The notes below the pieces were generated by a model. It was not told the DNA's origin. It was given only the letters and a program-made list of their open reading frames with translations, and ran no database searches. The translations under genes and the position numbers were made by a program. This document shows, in pieces, positions 31,758 to 43,489 of a stretch of DNA of 64,000 nucleotides (position 1 is the first letter of the stretch; the number at the start of each line of letters is the position of its first letter). The DNA is from Anthopleura xanthogrammica (Eukaryota > Cnidaria > Anthozoa > Actiniaria > Actiniidae), in NCBI GenBank assembly GCA_964019055.1, contig OZ025218.1, positions 2,563,191 through 2,627,190 of the forward strand, read 5' to 3'.

Positions 31758-32972
31758 TCCACTACCATCCAGGTATCCCAGTCTACCCTGCTACCAGGGT
31801 CTAGTTTCGATAAAAAATGCCGACCAAAAAAAAAGATAAGTAATACCGCTGTAGGATGCGCTTATTTTTACACTAAATTCCGTACCCTCGGCGGTCATTC
31901 AGTTCGATGCATAGGGACGAAATAGAATTTTGTCGTAAATTTCTCGGAAACAAAGTAATTTTTTTTCAAAATTAAAAACTCCAGGATGTATTTCATACCA
32001 AGGGCTATCAATATAAAAATATAAGCGAAATCGATTTTTGCACTTCTTTCGATGCTTGGTCGATTTTTACAGACAGTCGCTCTGAATCTGACTCAAAAGA
32101 GACAGGAAAAAGAAGACATTGTCGAAAATGTATATTTTTCTCCTCTTAGTATGTAAGTGGTCAAATCTGCCTTTGAGTACAATTTGATCTTAAATCCTAA
32201 AAATAATATTATTGACATTTCAAATGATTAAACAAATCATATACGAGTATGACTTGAGATAAAAACTGCACGATATGAAGTTCAGTTCTACCCGATTCGT
32301 ATTCTTTTTTGCCAAAGATAAAGAATCAAGGAGCAAGAGATCGGGTCAAAAATTGCGTCACGAGAAATAGTATTCTCATTTTTAAAGCTTATACTTTCCT
32401 CGAGCTCGATCATAAAATTACGTCTTTTGGTTTTAAACTTGAAAAAAAAAACTTGCTGCTTTCTTAAATACTACGAGAAATAGTATTAGAATTCGGGAAA
32501 AGCTCTAACTTCGGTTCACATGAGTGAATTCTTTTTACCATTTTTTCGTTAGTAACACTGATAATGTGTAATTCATACCCCTAACTTTTGGCCATCATGC
32601 TACAAATTTCTTATATTTGTCAACAACGTTTAGCAAAACAAGGATTATACCTCCTAGTTGCGCAACATTAAATATTTGAAAAATAATCTATCTAAGTAAT
32701 CGTTCTTTACGATGAGACGATTAAGATAAGCATTTACAAATTACAAATACAGCTATCATTTTTTTGGGCCAAAAGCATTAGAAGAATAAACGATGGGATC
32801 ACACAAAGAGATGGAAACATACCTTGATATACGAGTTGTGCTTTTATGCTTCAAGAAGACTTATGGTCAGAAGTGGAATTAGAGTCGCAATTTATAACAG
32901 CGCCTTAAAATAATGAATAATGATAATAATATTAATAACAATCAATAACAAGCGTTGTCGAACCCTCATATC

Positions 32973-33900
32973 ATTAACTGGCTAAGAATACGGTAGTTTC
33001 TAGAAGAAAGGGCGAAAGGGTTTCCTGGTCGTTTGGTTGCTTGTCTCTCATGTGCACGGAACAAATAAAAAACTATTTTGTCATGTTTTCTTGCTTTTGA
33101 AAATAAAAACGTTTACTCGTTTACTTCTTGTTTCCCTCTGAACCTTAGATGACTTTTTGGAGGTTTCTTCATGGATTCCAAATAGTACCCAGTTTCTAGA
33201 AGAGAGGGCGAAAGGTCGAAAGGGCGTTCTGATCCCTCGGGGAATGTCTGGCATAGAAAGATATCACCCTCGTTTTGCATTTCAAATTTAATATGGACTT
33301 TTTGAATCCGACTCGTTATAATCATGTTTCTAGTACATGGATTGATTCCCCTCGACGTTTGTCAAGGAATAACGCAGCATTTTTTCGTAAATACTCACAC
33401 AGATCGCTTTATAACTCTGTATGTTATAATGGGCCAACTTCTCAACTTGTGGTAACCAAGGATATGTTAATTAGAGTCGCAATTTATAACAGCATAATGA
33501 TATAATAATGAATAATGATAATAATATCAATAACAATCAATAATAATAACAAGCGTTGCCGAACCCTCATATCATTAACTGGTTAAGAATACGGTTTTCT
33601 AGAAGAAAGGGCGAAAGGGTTTCCTGATCGTTTGGTTGTTTGTCTCTCATGTGCACGGAACAAATAAAAAACTATTCAATAGTAAATATACAAGAAGACT
33701 TACGTTTGAGTGCTCTTCAATGAATACATAAGGAATAATTTCTTTTGGACTGAAATGATCTGACTTATATCTTATTTGAATTCTTCAAGAATGTTGTCAA
33801 TAGTATACTTTCGTTTCATCAGCTTTACATTAATTTTATTAACGTTGTCGAACCATCATTGGCTAAGAATATGGTAGTTTCTAGAAGAATTGGCAAAAGG
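32973..33900. repeat. Internal direct repeats in unit 3
   Basis: A roughly 100-bp block (ACGGTAGTTTCTAGAAG, GGGCGAAAGGGTTTCCTG, TCTCATGTGCACGGAACAAA) occurs at about 32973-33076, again at 33574-33675, and in decayed form at 33837-33925. Units 1-2 have one copy (about 12325-12415). Units 4 and 5 repeat the same pattern. Confidence 0.5.
33113..33325 (-). pseudogene. Frameshifted relative of the 53-codon ORF, unit 3
   Basis: The last 22 codons equal those of 12462-12623. An insertion of about 16 bases and a loss of about 36 bases upstream change the frame and remove the Glu run. Copies at 48840-49052 and 62072-62284. A diverged second copy of the upstream part lies in the same unit at about 35257-35517 (KAHIKIEKQNE against KVHIKFEMQNE). 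Confidence 0.25.
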
Positions 33901-34892
33901 TTTCCTGATCGTTGATGGCATTTCTTTCATGACAGCACACAAACTACCTATTTTCATGGCCAGGAGTAGCGTTCATCCTGAACCCGCTGTACGTCAGCGG
34001 ATTTCACCATGGTAATTGAATGGAAAAAGATGGGGCCGTCGAAATGTACGGGACGAAATAGGTCTCATGTAAAAGGCTTTTACAAGCAGCTACATAATTT
34101 TTTCTTCGGATATTCCATATGAAACGAGTCACAGGACTGTCAAGACATATTCCAAAAGCTTTATGGTTGAGCGAATAATTGCAAAAAGAATGCAGAACGC
34201 GTTATGCAACCTCTGTGACGCTATCACTAAGGATTATGTTCTATGCATAATTTAACGGACAAGCTTACATGAGATATTTCTATACTACATTATGTAGCTT
34301 GAATTTATCAAACCACACTAAACCTTCAAAAAGTGGCAAGACAATGCCTTCATAGTTTTCAGGGCAAATTTAATGGCAATCTGTTAAGTGTGTGACGAAA
34401 ATAGGCAATCATGCACCCTTTGAGACTTGTGATTTTCGCATATATTAACTACAAATTCAAGGAATTGCTACGCAGTCACAATAAATTCCCACTAAAAACA
34501 CAGGTCTCTGTCTATCTTAATATTAATGCTGTTTGCGTTAGAATTTGCAAAAAGAACAGGTTTAAGAGCAAACTGGAAAGGCTTATCATGTAGAACAAGA
34601 TATGAATTTTGCTTAGCGAAAAGATGATCACTAGTGACTACTGTAAGGATCGATTTGGGCATTTTTGGTAGCGATAATCGGTCAAACATTATATCTCCTA
34701 GAATATTAGAATTTAAGCTTGCTGTAAGAAGATGTCAGTGGGGAAATGTGTCACTATTCTTTGTAGTAAAATCATCAAAAAGGAAAGGTAAGATTTTCTG
34801 TTCTGAATTAAATTTATAGTCAGATAAGTCCGAGAGATATAATACAAGATAGATTGATTTGGGCTGTAGAGAGAATTTGAGTATGTGATATC

Positions 34893-35124
34893 TATCTATA
34901 TATATATATATATATATATACACCTACTTGCAAGAACGTTGTCATACAACATTTGAGCATTTGTAGTTTAGTGGATTAGGAATAAATTAAAAGTACAAAA
35001 GAAGATCATTGAAGCAGAACTCTTTCTTTTGTACTTTTAATTTATTCCTAATCTTGAAACTACAAATGTTCAAATGTTGTATGACAACGTTTTTGCAAGT
35101 AGGTGTATATATATATATATATAA
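34893..35124. mobile_element. (TA)n-flanked foldback element, unit 3
   Basis: CACCTACTTGCAAGAACGTT and about 60 further bases (34921-35003) are mirrored at about 35023-35105, with a 19-base loop. Both sides abut (TA)n runs. Copies are at 50620-50855 and 63855-64000 (cut by the window end). Typical of a MITE that targets TA repeats. Confidence 0.6.
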
Positions 35125-36124
35125 TTATATATTTATGGTTCTTTGTTTGCTTCAAGCCATTTCTTTGTAAAAAGATATTGCCATTTTGATACTCTCATGG
35201 TGGAAACCGCTGCTTTACTGCAGGCTCAAATTGCCCGTATTCCTGGCCATGTTATCTTATTTGGGGAAAAAGAGATGGCGAAAGGGCGTTCTGATCACTC
35301 GGAGCATGGCTGGCATAGAAAAGAGACCATCCTCATTTTGCTTTTCAATTTTGATATGGGCTTTAAATACTTTTCGAGTCCAGCTTACGACAATCTTAAT
35401 TATAAAACATGGAGGGTTGACCAATGCCATGACTTGAGCCAACTCGTTTGTAGATTTATAACTTTTGTGAAAATAAGAAGTAAAACTATATTTCGCAAAC
35501 AAGTCATAGTCAAACATCTAAATTTACAAGAATTATTCATTAAAGTGTATCTGTAAGGGAAAAAAGAACGAACTGAAAGGATATAATCTAATTTCATTCT
35601 GTTTCTGTTTTAAAACCTTGAATTCTTGTCAAGAAAATTGTCATGTGAAAACAAAACAAAACATTTCTTTAGTCCTACGTCTGCTCCCTTTTAATTAAAC
35701 TCAACGCCATCTTATTAATCAAATAGATAATAATCTATCTTAGGTTGTACACATTTTCAGCATAATAAAACAGGAAGATTCGGATGGCAACATTTGCTGC
35801 TTCTCAAAAAACTACTCGGTTGAATAGGATATAAAACAGAATCTTTGAAAAAACTGATGCTTTTCAATCGCAAAAATCATCAACATGGTTGAAATATGTG
35901 TTGATTCAGCTTCAAGAAAATATATACTTTTGTAGACATTGGATGAGTAATTTGAGCGCTACGAGGTGCCCTCGTAACTTAAAGAGGCATTCTAGTTTAA
36001 TCGTTCTTGTTAAGTTCTCCCTGGTTTTTAGAGAACGATGCGCAATAATATTGAATTATATTCAAGCGGCATAGTTAAAGCGAAATGACTAAATTGATGG
36101 GTGGCAGAGGAGTGCGGTAAATAG

Positions 36125-36267
36125 GACAATAACATGACTTTTGGAGGGCATTTTGTTTATTTGTGGCCCAAGTAGCATCAATGTTGTGCCCGAGCGCAGC
36201 GATGGTGCAAACGATGCTACAAGGGCCACAAATAAACAATATGCACGACAAAAGTCATGTTATTATC
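36125..36267. repeat. Hairpin beside the recombinase pseudogene, unit 3
   Basis: About 55-base arms (ATAACATGACTTTTGGAGGG and TTTGTTTATTTGTGGCCC with their complements) around a GATGGTGCAAACGATGC core. Confidence 0.55.
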
Positions 36268-36318
36268 ATTATCATTAATTTACAAGACCAAATTATACTG
36301 CGTCTTCAATATCAAATG

Positions 36319-36790
36319 CTAGAATTTTAATAAAGTTGTTATACCAGCGTATACAAAAGATATACAAACTACTAACTTCTCAGGGACGTCTTTCCAAACA
36401 CCATCGTTCTGGCTTTTGACAAAGTATTTATTCAGTTTTTGCATATCCCCAGTCTCAATTGATGGTTTACGTTTAGGTTTTACTTTCTTTTCTTTTGTGA
36501 ACAAATTGGCTTTAGCTTCAAACATTTTGTTGGCGGACATGAAATCACTATCTTGCAAGATGTTGACATTACGGCTCAGTGGAGCATATGTTATGTGGCG
36601 ATGTATAGCTGCTCTAATTCCTATCAAAGCACTTGGAGTAAGTGGCTGTCCTTTTTCCGTCTTCATTTCTGCATGGAACTTTCGTCTCATTAAGTCTCAT
36701 TAAGCTCACTTGGAATAATTACTAAATGGTTTTCAAATCGATCTTGATAGCTCGCTTTTCGCACCATTTGTTAAACTTTTTCAGTCCCCC
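36319..36790 (-). pseudogene. Crypton/ZMYM2-type recombinase domain fragment, unit 3
   Basis: As 23573-23998 but with the N-terminal helix readable in another frame (LKKFNKWCEKRAIKIDLKT then a stop) and IPSELNE before the frameshift into the FHAEMKTE part. The donor-like site is GTTAGT here instead of GTAAGT. No catalytic domain follows. Confidence 0.6.
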
Positions 36791-37980
36791 TTCAGTACTG
36801 TTGTGTAGAATAGCAGAATAACAGTGAAGTTCAGTTAGGACTATATGTGTAGAATTACAGGATAGCAGAATAGCAGTGACGTTTAGTAAAGAGCATATGT
36901 GCTAAATAGCAGAATCTCTCCCACAACATCAACAACATATAATTACATGATAAAATCAGTAATAAATATACCAGAAGACCTACGTTTGAATGCTCTTCAA
37001 TAAATACACATCAATTCGTTTCCCTTAGAAAAAGATTCTGTTTCATATCTAATTCAACCAAGTGGTTTTTCAAGAAGCTGCAAATGTAGTTGACATCCGA
37101 ATCTTCCTTATCTAGTATGCTGAAAATGCGTGCATCCCAAGATAGATTATAATCTATTTGATTAGTAAGATGGCGTCAAACTAAAAGAAAGCAGACGTAA
37201 GACTACAGAAATATTTTAAGTTGCTCTTGCTTTGACAGAATACTTCAAGGTTTAGAAACAGAAAGAAAATGAAATTTGTTTGTTCTGATTTTAGTTAGTT
37301 TCTTTTCTGTTCATTTGGATTTTTGATGAGGATTGCTTATGAAATTTGATTTGATCTATTTTCTTAAAATAAAAGTACAATTATCTAAAATGAACATCAG
37401 TACGTTTATTTATGTGGTATTCGATCAAGACATAAGAATTCATTTCTTTCAGGATTTGAAATGATCAGTTCAAGAAGCTGTAAATGTCATGGGCCTCTTC
37501 GACTAAAGTATACAACTTTTATACCGTATTCAACTGAGTTCTCAGTTCAAGAAGCTGTAAATGATGCCATCCGAATGCTAATTTCGAATTCAGTGTTCCA
37601 TTATGCTGAAAATACGTGCATTCCAAATTAGATGCAGCAGGCGCACGTAGGACTAAAGGAATATTTTGTTTTTGTTTTGACACGATACTTCAAGGTTTAG
37701 AAACAAAAAGCAAAAGGAGATTTGTTTATTGCAATTTTAGTTTCTTTGGTTTTAATTCTTACACTTTTGGAAAACTCTTGGACAGTCAATCAGATTGGAT
37801 GTTTCAGGTGGATTCCTTTTGAAAAACTGATTTTTTCTTTTTCTCTCAGAATAAGAGTGAAATTATCCAATATCAACATCAGTATGTCTATTTCATATGG
37901 TATTCATACACATCTTTAGTCCAAATGTTAAAAAAAACTGCTCAAACTTAAGGATCTAATATATCTACATCATGCGTCAT

Positions 37981-38019
37981 TCAAGTTTCAGAGTCGTCAT
38001 CATAGTCTACTTCCAAAAG
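37981..38019 (-). other. Candidate terminal exon, unit 4
   Basis: Counterpart of 5283-5321; reads LLEVDYDDDSET with ACT and TGA. Confidence 0.25.
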
Positions 38020-39325
38020 CTTTTGATAATTGCCTCCAGTGTCTCATCTAGCCGTTCACCAGAATAAAACTATACTGGCTTCAAGATAAATTTATTACGC
38101 ACCTACAATTGGAACTTATTATGGCAAATTCAGGTTTTAATACAAAGGTCCTATGCTTAGTTAGTTATCCGGGAACACTTATGATGAAAAACTAAAAACT
38201 CTCTTATTGAAATCGGATTGAAATCGGAGATTAAGGTGGCTCGATGTGGTTTTGTCGGTGCGCTAAATCGCATATATGTGGAAGCAAACAATTCCTGGGG
38301 GAAAGAAAGATTTAAAGAGAAAGATTAAATTTAAAAAAAAAATATGAAATGTTAGTGCGTTTTCATTAAATATCTTGAAGGATGAGTACTTTGCTCAAGG
38401 TTGAGAAAATTTGAATCTCCCTGTTTCATTATGCTGAAAATGTATGCTTTCCGAAATAGATTATTATAGAGAAGCACTATAGTTAAGAAAACAATGGGAA
38501 CCCATCGAGTTGATTTTCCATGGCTTCATTACGCCACCACCTTGACCGTACATACAGTCAATGTCATTAATGTTTTCCACCTAAAAGAAATGTCAAAAGA
38601 AATGTCACGTCATACCTAATACACTCGCTCTAAATGCTCGATATCAGCAATCATTGTTTACGAATTATTATTCTCTGTTCATTGTTACTCATTATAGAGT
38701 TTGAAACCAGAATTTATATCGTTCAAAACAAATAAATAAATCATCACGTGATACTTCTTTTGGTCTTTAAGTTTTTTTTTCACAGGACAACCTTTTTGAC
38801 AATAAGTGTATATACATGTCAGTCCGTGTACCACCACAGGGTTCCTGCTCGCTTCGCTTTCTTGCAAATGCCCAGAAAACATCGCAATGAAGTATTATTT
38901 TTTCTGAATTTTTTTTTTTTTTTTCAAGCAAAAAGTACGTTTAATCTAAGACTGAAAGTTCAGAAAGCATGTCTGGCTTTAAGTAAACGAAATTTCTTTT
39001 TCCTGCTTTAGCGACTCGCTAAGAAGATTTAGCAAAAGAAGATTCACCATGGATTTTTGTGGATTAAACCTCAAGGCGAGACCAGAAAAACCTAATTACA
39101 CTGCAAGAATAATCCTTCACTTTAGAAATACATAAGTATAGTAAACAAGTAAACGGACAAATAGATATGCAGCCCAGTGTATATCAACTTTTATTGGTTA
39201 TCCAACGACTATTACATATTATTGTTGTGGTTTCCCACGATATTGACTAACCAACTGTTGCCATGACATATTACATTTTTTAACTTAAAGGTATTAATGG
39301 TTTCTGGACTGTTGGGATGAAGAAG

Positions 39326-39400
39326 CTATTCGTATTCATTCTTCCTCCCGAAAGCACTCATCCTTCTCAATTTGGCTTCCCTCTTGGATTCCTCAAATAC
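39326..39400 (-). CDS. Peptide gene, probable 3' coding exon, unit 4
   Basis: 24 codons and TAG after the same acceptor. Four changes from unit 1: D to E, K to R, R to K, F to L (VFEESKREAKL). RRMSAFGRK and NEYE are untouched. AATAAA follows about 135 bases downstream. The exon belongs to the two-cysteine gene with exon 2 at 41568-41699. Confidence 0.5.
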   Translation of the reverse strand, partial: VFEESKREAKLRRMSAFGRKNEYE

Positions 39401-40117
39401 CTAGATAAAGAAAAGAAACTTCTCTAAAGATTGACACAATGTTATTAAAAAAAACTTAAATAACATTGATAAAATAAATATTGCTTTTCTGAGTCTTTCT
39501 AAAGGTGGTATCTTCGCATGCAAAGATGATATATTTTCTTCACATGAGAAAATACTTCTTCTGACATGCAATAGTTTAATTCTAAAATGTATTAAGATAA
39601 GATGTCTATTCGACAATAATTTATTAAACAGTATATTACTAGACAACTTTGCAGGTACAAATTTGGTCTATTCGTGTTGAGAAATGTCACACTTTTTTTT
39701 TTTGTTTCTTTTCTTGTTTGTTTTTGGGTTGTTGTTGCACCTCGAATAGATTACTAGATTCAGGTACTCAAAGATGATCAGCAGTATTCTCTGCTTGAAC
39801 AATCGAGGGTTAGTAGCAAAATAAGGTTTGAAACCGGAATAACATAACAATTTGTTTCGCCGTTAATTTTACTCGTTAACTTCGTCCTGCAAATTTTTTT
39901 ATTTTTATTTTGGCGATTCTCACATGGTCTGGTTCAATTCAATGTTCTATAAAGAACCCAAAGGGCCTCAAATACTGTTATAATTAACAATGAAAAATAT
40001 AAAACATGCTTAGTTTTACGCTTTCTACTCTAGATCGATAATATTTATTGTGAGCATGCCATTTGACTCTTGCGTTCAGTCATAGCCGTTTGACATCATC
40101 GAACTCTAAATTAAACC

Positions 40118-40506
40118 CCCGGGGGGGGGGGGGGGGTGGGACCCCGGGGGTAAAGTATCGAGTATTCGTCGGAAATTTCCAAAAAAACCCTAAAAGATAC
40201 CGGAAGTTTTTTCAAAAGGGCGTGGCTTGGCAAATTTTAACCCCTAAGAGATACCACAAAAATAATACTATTAAGAAATACTTTAAATTACATTGAGTAA
40301 TATTCTGAGTTTACGAAGGCATACGTATTGCGTTATTATGCGATGGGCTAGTTCCTTTTTCAATACCCTAAAAGATACCAGAAAGTGCTGATTTGCTAAA
40401 CCTCAAATTTAAGACCCTAAAAGATACCAAATCGCTGATTTTTACCCCTAAGAGATACGACGAGCATACCCGATACTTTACCCCCGGAGTCCCCCATCCC
40501 CCCGGG
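40118..40506. mobile_element. MITE with 9-bp target duplication (389 bp), unit 4
   Basis: Flanked by AATTAAACC on both sides (40109-40117, 40507-40515). Ends are C/G-rich inverted repeats (CCCGGGG... with GGGGGTAAAGTATCG mirrored as CGATACTTTACCCCC). The inside holds five CCCTAAAAGATACC or CCCTAAGAGATAC motifs. A 9-bp duplication fits MULE-like, 8 bp would fit hAT. Copy at 55849-56234. Confidence 0.6.
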
Positions 40507-40613
40507 AATTAAACCAACAAGCTAAGCTTTGAACTATAGAGAAATTTGGTCGAATAGAATGGCCAGTGATGCAAACACATTTGGTGAGTACAAAGAGGAC
40601 AAAGACAATAACA

Positions 40614-40812
40614 ATAGACCTCATCGGCTTGGGTGTAATGTTGTCCCATTTCAGAGCACGTGTCATTCCCCAGAGTATCATTTCATTGTTTAACGGTTGC
40701 GGATGAGAAGATACATGAATATGGATTCAACTCAAACAAAAAATCTTATTCTCAAGAGATTGACACGTGGTCTGAAATGGGACAACATTACACCCAAGCC
40801 GATGAGGTCTAT
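40614..40812. repeat. 52-bp inverted repeat with 95-base spacer, unit 4
   Basis: ATAGACCTCATCGGCTTGGG and 32 more bases (40614-40665) are mirrored at 40761-40812 with a single mismatch. Copy at 56342-56540. No clear target duplication. The frames overlapping it are not coding. Confidence 0.6.
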
Positions 40813-41033
40813 TCTGAAGGAATCAGTCTTGAATAAACGATCGCGGTGGTTTTACTATTTATTAAAATGAATCCTTCTCGAGTAAACAACATTCATTTCT
40901 CCAACAAGCCTGGGCAAGTCTAACAACCCACTTGACAGGACACAGGTATCCCATATTTTTTTTGTGGTAGTGGGCAGAGTAGTGGGCAAATCCGTGAGTC
41001 GTCTCATTGAGACCTTTGATTTGGAACTATATA

Positions 41034-41438
41034 TAGTCATTTGAAAAAACGTTGTGATTGACCGGCTCCGCGACTACGCGACTGAACCGAAACGGAGCAT
41101 GGGTAGAAATCGCTGAAGCGCTTTATTATTCGCTCTGAAGTAGTTTTTTTGCTTACTAATGAGATAACACAAGCAGCAACCCTTTCAACGTTTGTCTTCT
41201 GGTTTTGCGAAAGGAAGAAAAAAGTCTATATGACTAATATTCAGTCAAAGATGTTCCCAATTTTGGAACTATTAAGTCATTAAAATACTATTTCGCCAGA
41301 GAATTTTCGTACTGTAAGCCCGGCGCATATTTAATCAGTGAAGAATTCAACAGCTTCAGTGATTTTTCCCCATACTCCCATTCGGGCTAGTCGCGTAGTC
41401 GCGGAGCCGGTCAGTGACAACGTTTTTTCAAATGACTG
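41034..41438. mobile_element. TA-flanked mariner-like MITE (405 bp), unit 4
   Basis: Ends (T/C)AGTCATTTGAAAAAACG and its complement extend through ACCGGCTCCGCGACTACGCG, about 50 bases, with TA on both sides. A TA duplication and CAGT-type ends fit Tc1/mariner. No transposase. Copy at 56762-57166. Confidence 0.6.
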
Positions 41439-41567
41439 TATACTTTTGGGAGCTCGCTTTTAGGCAAAGCCTAAATTTATATATTACTTGTTTCATTTGG
41501 GAGATACATAATATGAAGGAAAACCACATATAAAGGAAACGTTTCGTTTTAAACGTCAGTAATATAT

Positions 41568-41699
41568 CTAGATTGGTACCTTCTCCATTGCTCTTTTTCC
41601 TTTACAAAGTCTGGGATTAAAAAGGCAAGACATATACGCATGATTCTCTTGAATAGAAACCATTGCAAAGATTACCAACAGTAGCAAAAAAGATCTCAT
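41568..41699 (-). CDS. Small secreted peptide precursor, exon 2, unit 4 (two-cysteine form)
   Basis: 43 codons. The signal peptide equals unit 1 except D20 to H, and the tail AMEKVPI is identical. Between them the sequence is YMSCLFNPRLCKGKR: two Cys six residues apart, and KGKR, a glycine-plus-dibasic site where unit 1 has GKKKR. Nearly every codon of this segment differs from units 1-3, while flanking codons, intron (41734-41796) and donor (exon end 41580) match. A disulfide-closed, possibly amidated short peptide is the simplest inference. Whether the alternative 3' exon at 39326-39400 is used is unknown. Confidence 0.6.
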   Translation of the reverse strand: MRSFLLLLVIFAMVSIQENHAYMSCLFNPRLCKGKRAMEKVPI

Positions 41700-41881
41700 T
41701 TTACTGCAGCGGTTCAGTTTAAAGTCAGGCGTTCTGTAACAAAATAATAGAAGAGAGATTATAAATATGACGCTAAAAGCTGTATTGAAAACTCACCTCA
41801 TCACGATCAGTTATCCGTGTGACTTTACTTTTATCACTGAGCGACCCTTACGATCCCTCTTGGCGACCATTTCAACTGTAA

Positions 41882-41974
41882 ACAACTTGTTGCGTTAACT
41901 CCATCGGCGTGACTCGGATCTTATTAGTTCAAGTCGGTTCAAGTCACGCCGATGGAGGTAACGCAACAAGTTGT
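41882..41974. repeat. 33-bp inverted repeat at the 5' end of the peptide gene, unit 4
   Basis: Arms 41882-41914 and 41942-41974, as in unit 3 with one fewer mismatch. Confidence 0.6.
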
Positions 41975-42606
41975 AATGGTCGCCAATAGGGTCGTAAAGA
42001 GACCCCAACGGAACAGTTTAAATGGTTTGCCAAGAGAATTTTCTTTTGATTCTAATAGAGATACATTAGATAATTCTTTGGGTGTAGGTTTTTTATGATT
42101 TGGAATAAGAGCACATAGTTTTTATAAACCGTATTTTAAGGCCTTAATTTGCATTTGTGAACTTTGGAAATAATGAGCTTCGTAATGACATGCTGTGTCA
42201 GTGTACATACATATATATATACTAAGTACCAGCATAAGGGTTATGGTTCTATTTTATTCTTTTAAATTTTTTTCCCACTTAAGACATTGATAAACTGACT
42301 TTGTAATCTTGTAAATTTGTTTCAATTATTGCTTTTCTTACTTGTAATGGAAAAACAATTTTATCTTGGCTCGCGATTTACCCTATTGCGCGCGCCTAGC
42401 GTTTTCCCTCGCACACGCAGTTTTTGTTAATGTTTATTTTTCACATATTTTGCCAAGAAACAAAATTCTTATGAATATGGGGGGGGGGGGGGTGTGGGGG
42501 GTACCGATAAATTCTAAATTTAATTTTAAAGCTATTTCTCAGTCATTAGCTAATCAAATTTTGCATTCATCATTTAATGAATAGAGATAATTATGAACCT
42601 AACTTA

Positions 42607-42845
42607 GGGACTTGTCAGAAATTAGCAGGGAGGAGTGGAGGTGAAAATTTTGAATCGAGCGCTGAAAATTATGTGACCCTCCCCTTGCGATATGAATGAA
42701 ATTGGAATTGGCCTAAAATAGCAAAATTTTCCCTTTTCATGGTCTGTTTTTTCATGACCCTCCCTTTTTAAGGGCTCAAAAAGTCATGACCCTCCCCTAT
42801 TTTCCAACCCCCCCCCCCCCCCTCCGCTAATTTCTGACAAGTCCC
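42607..42845. mobile_element. TTA-flanked MITE (239 bp), unit 4
   Basis: Same element and TTA flanks as 29374-29612. Confidence 0.65.
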
Positions 42846-43489
42846 TTAAGTTAATTATTGAATTGTAGTTTCAACATCAGTCAGACCCTGTTTAAATAAC
42901 ATTTGGCAAATTACGGCTAAAATTGTTGCACTACGACAAATCTTCTCAAAGGTAAAGATAAAAAAAGCGCGAAAATGACGTCAGTATAATAACACTCAAT
43001 ACGATTGGTCCATTCCTAACCAATCAGATGATCGCTTATATTGCAATGGCGTTATGCATTAAGTTTCGCAATGATTTGAATCGGTAAGGGAAGGTACGTT
43101 TATTATCAGGGGGGGAAGGCTGGAGAATTCAAAGTAATTTTTCCAAAAAAACGTTTGACCCTCCCCAGCGATTCCAAAACTAAACTCATGACCCTCCCCA
43201 TCCAGTATACTTAGAATACCCATGGCCCTCCCCCATGGTCACACTCAGGTTTGATACACATATGAATTTTTCTCTCGGCCGTTTATTAAATTTATTATTA
43301 AAAATAGGTCACATTTTCTATTAAATAAAAAAAACTGCAAAAATCATTTGAATTTTATATGTCATTGAAGTAGTATTTGATTGAGAACGAATACAACACA
43401 TATTAAAACTATGTCGAACGGTAATTCACAATTATTGAGTCTGAGCGCATGTTATTGTGTTTAAACTTATATAAAATTCATACTTTACT

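Larger units (their letters stand above)
24516..37314. repeat. Tandem array unit 3 (about 12.8 kb), chimeric
   Basis: Left part (to about 28480) follows units 1-2, including the palindromic element and the cysteine-free peptide form. From the peptide-gene intron rightward it matches units 4-5 almost base for base. The right part carries the transposon cluster 28960-31800 (TTA MITE, short TAA-flanked element, tRNA-derived segment), extra internal duplications around 33000-33900, the (TA)n foldback (34893-35124) and the recombinase pseudogene (36319-36790). Confidence 0.8.

Noticed and set aside
35143..35556. 137-codon frame, repeated at 50875-51288
   Set aside because: Identity only reflects recent duplication of the units; the homologous stretch of units 1-2 does not keep the frame, and composition is not protein-like.
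40063..40296. 77-codon frame with a Gly run, also at 55794-56024
   Set aside because: Created by the G-rich end of a MITE.
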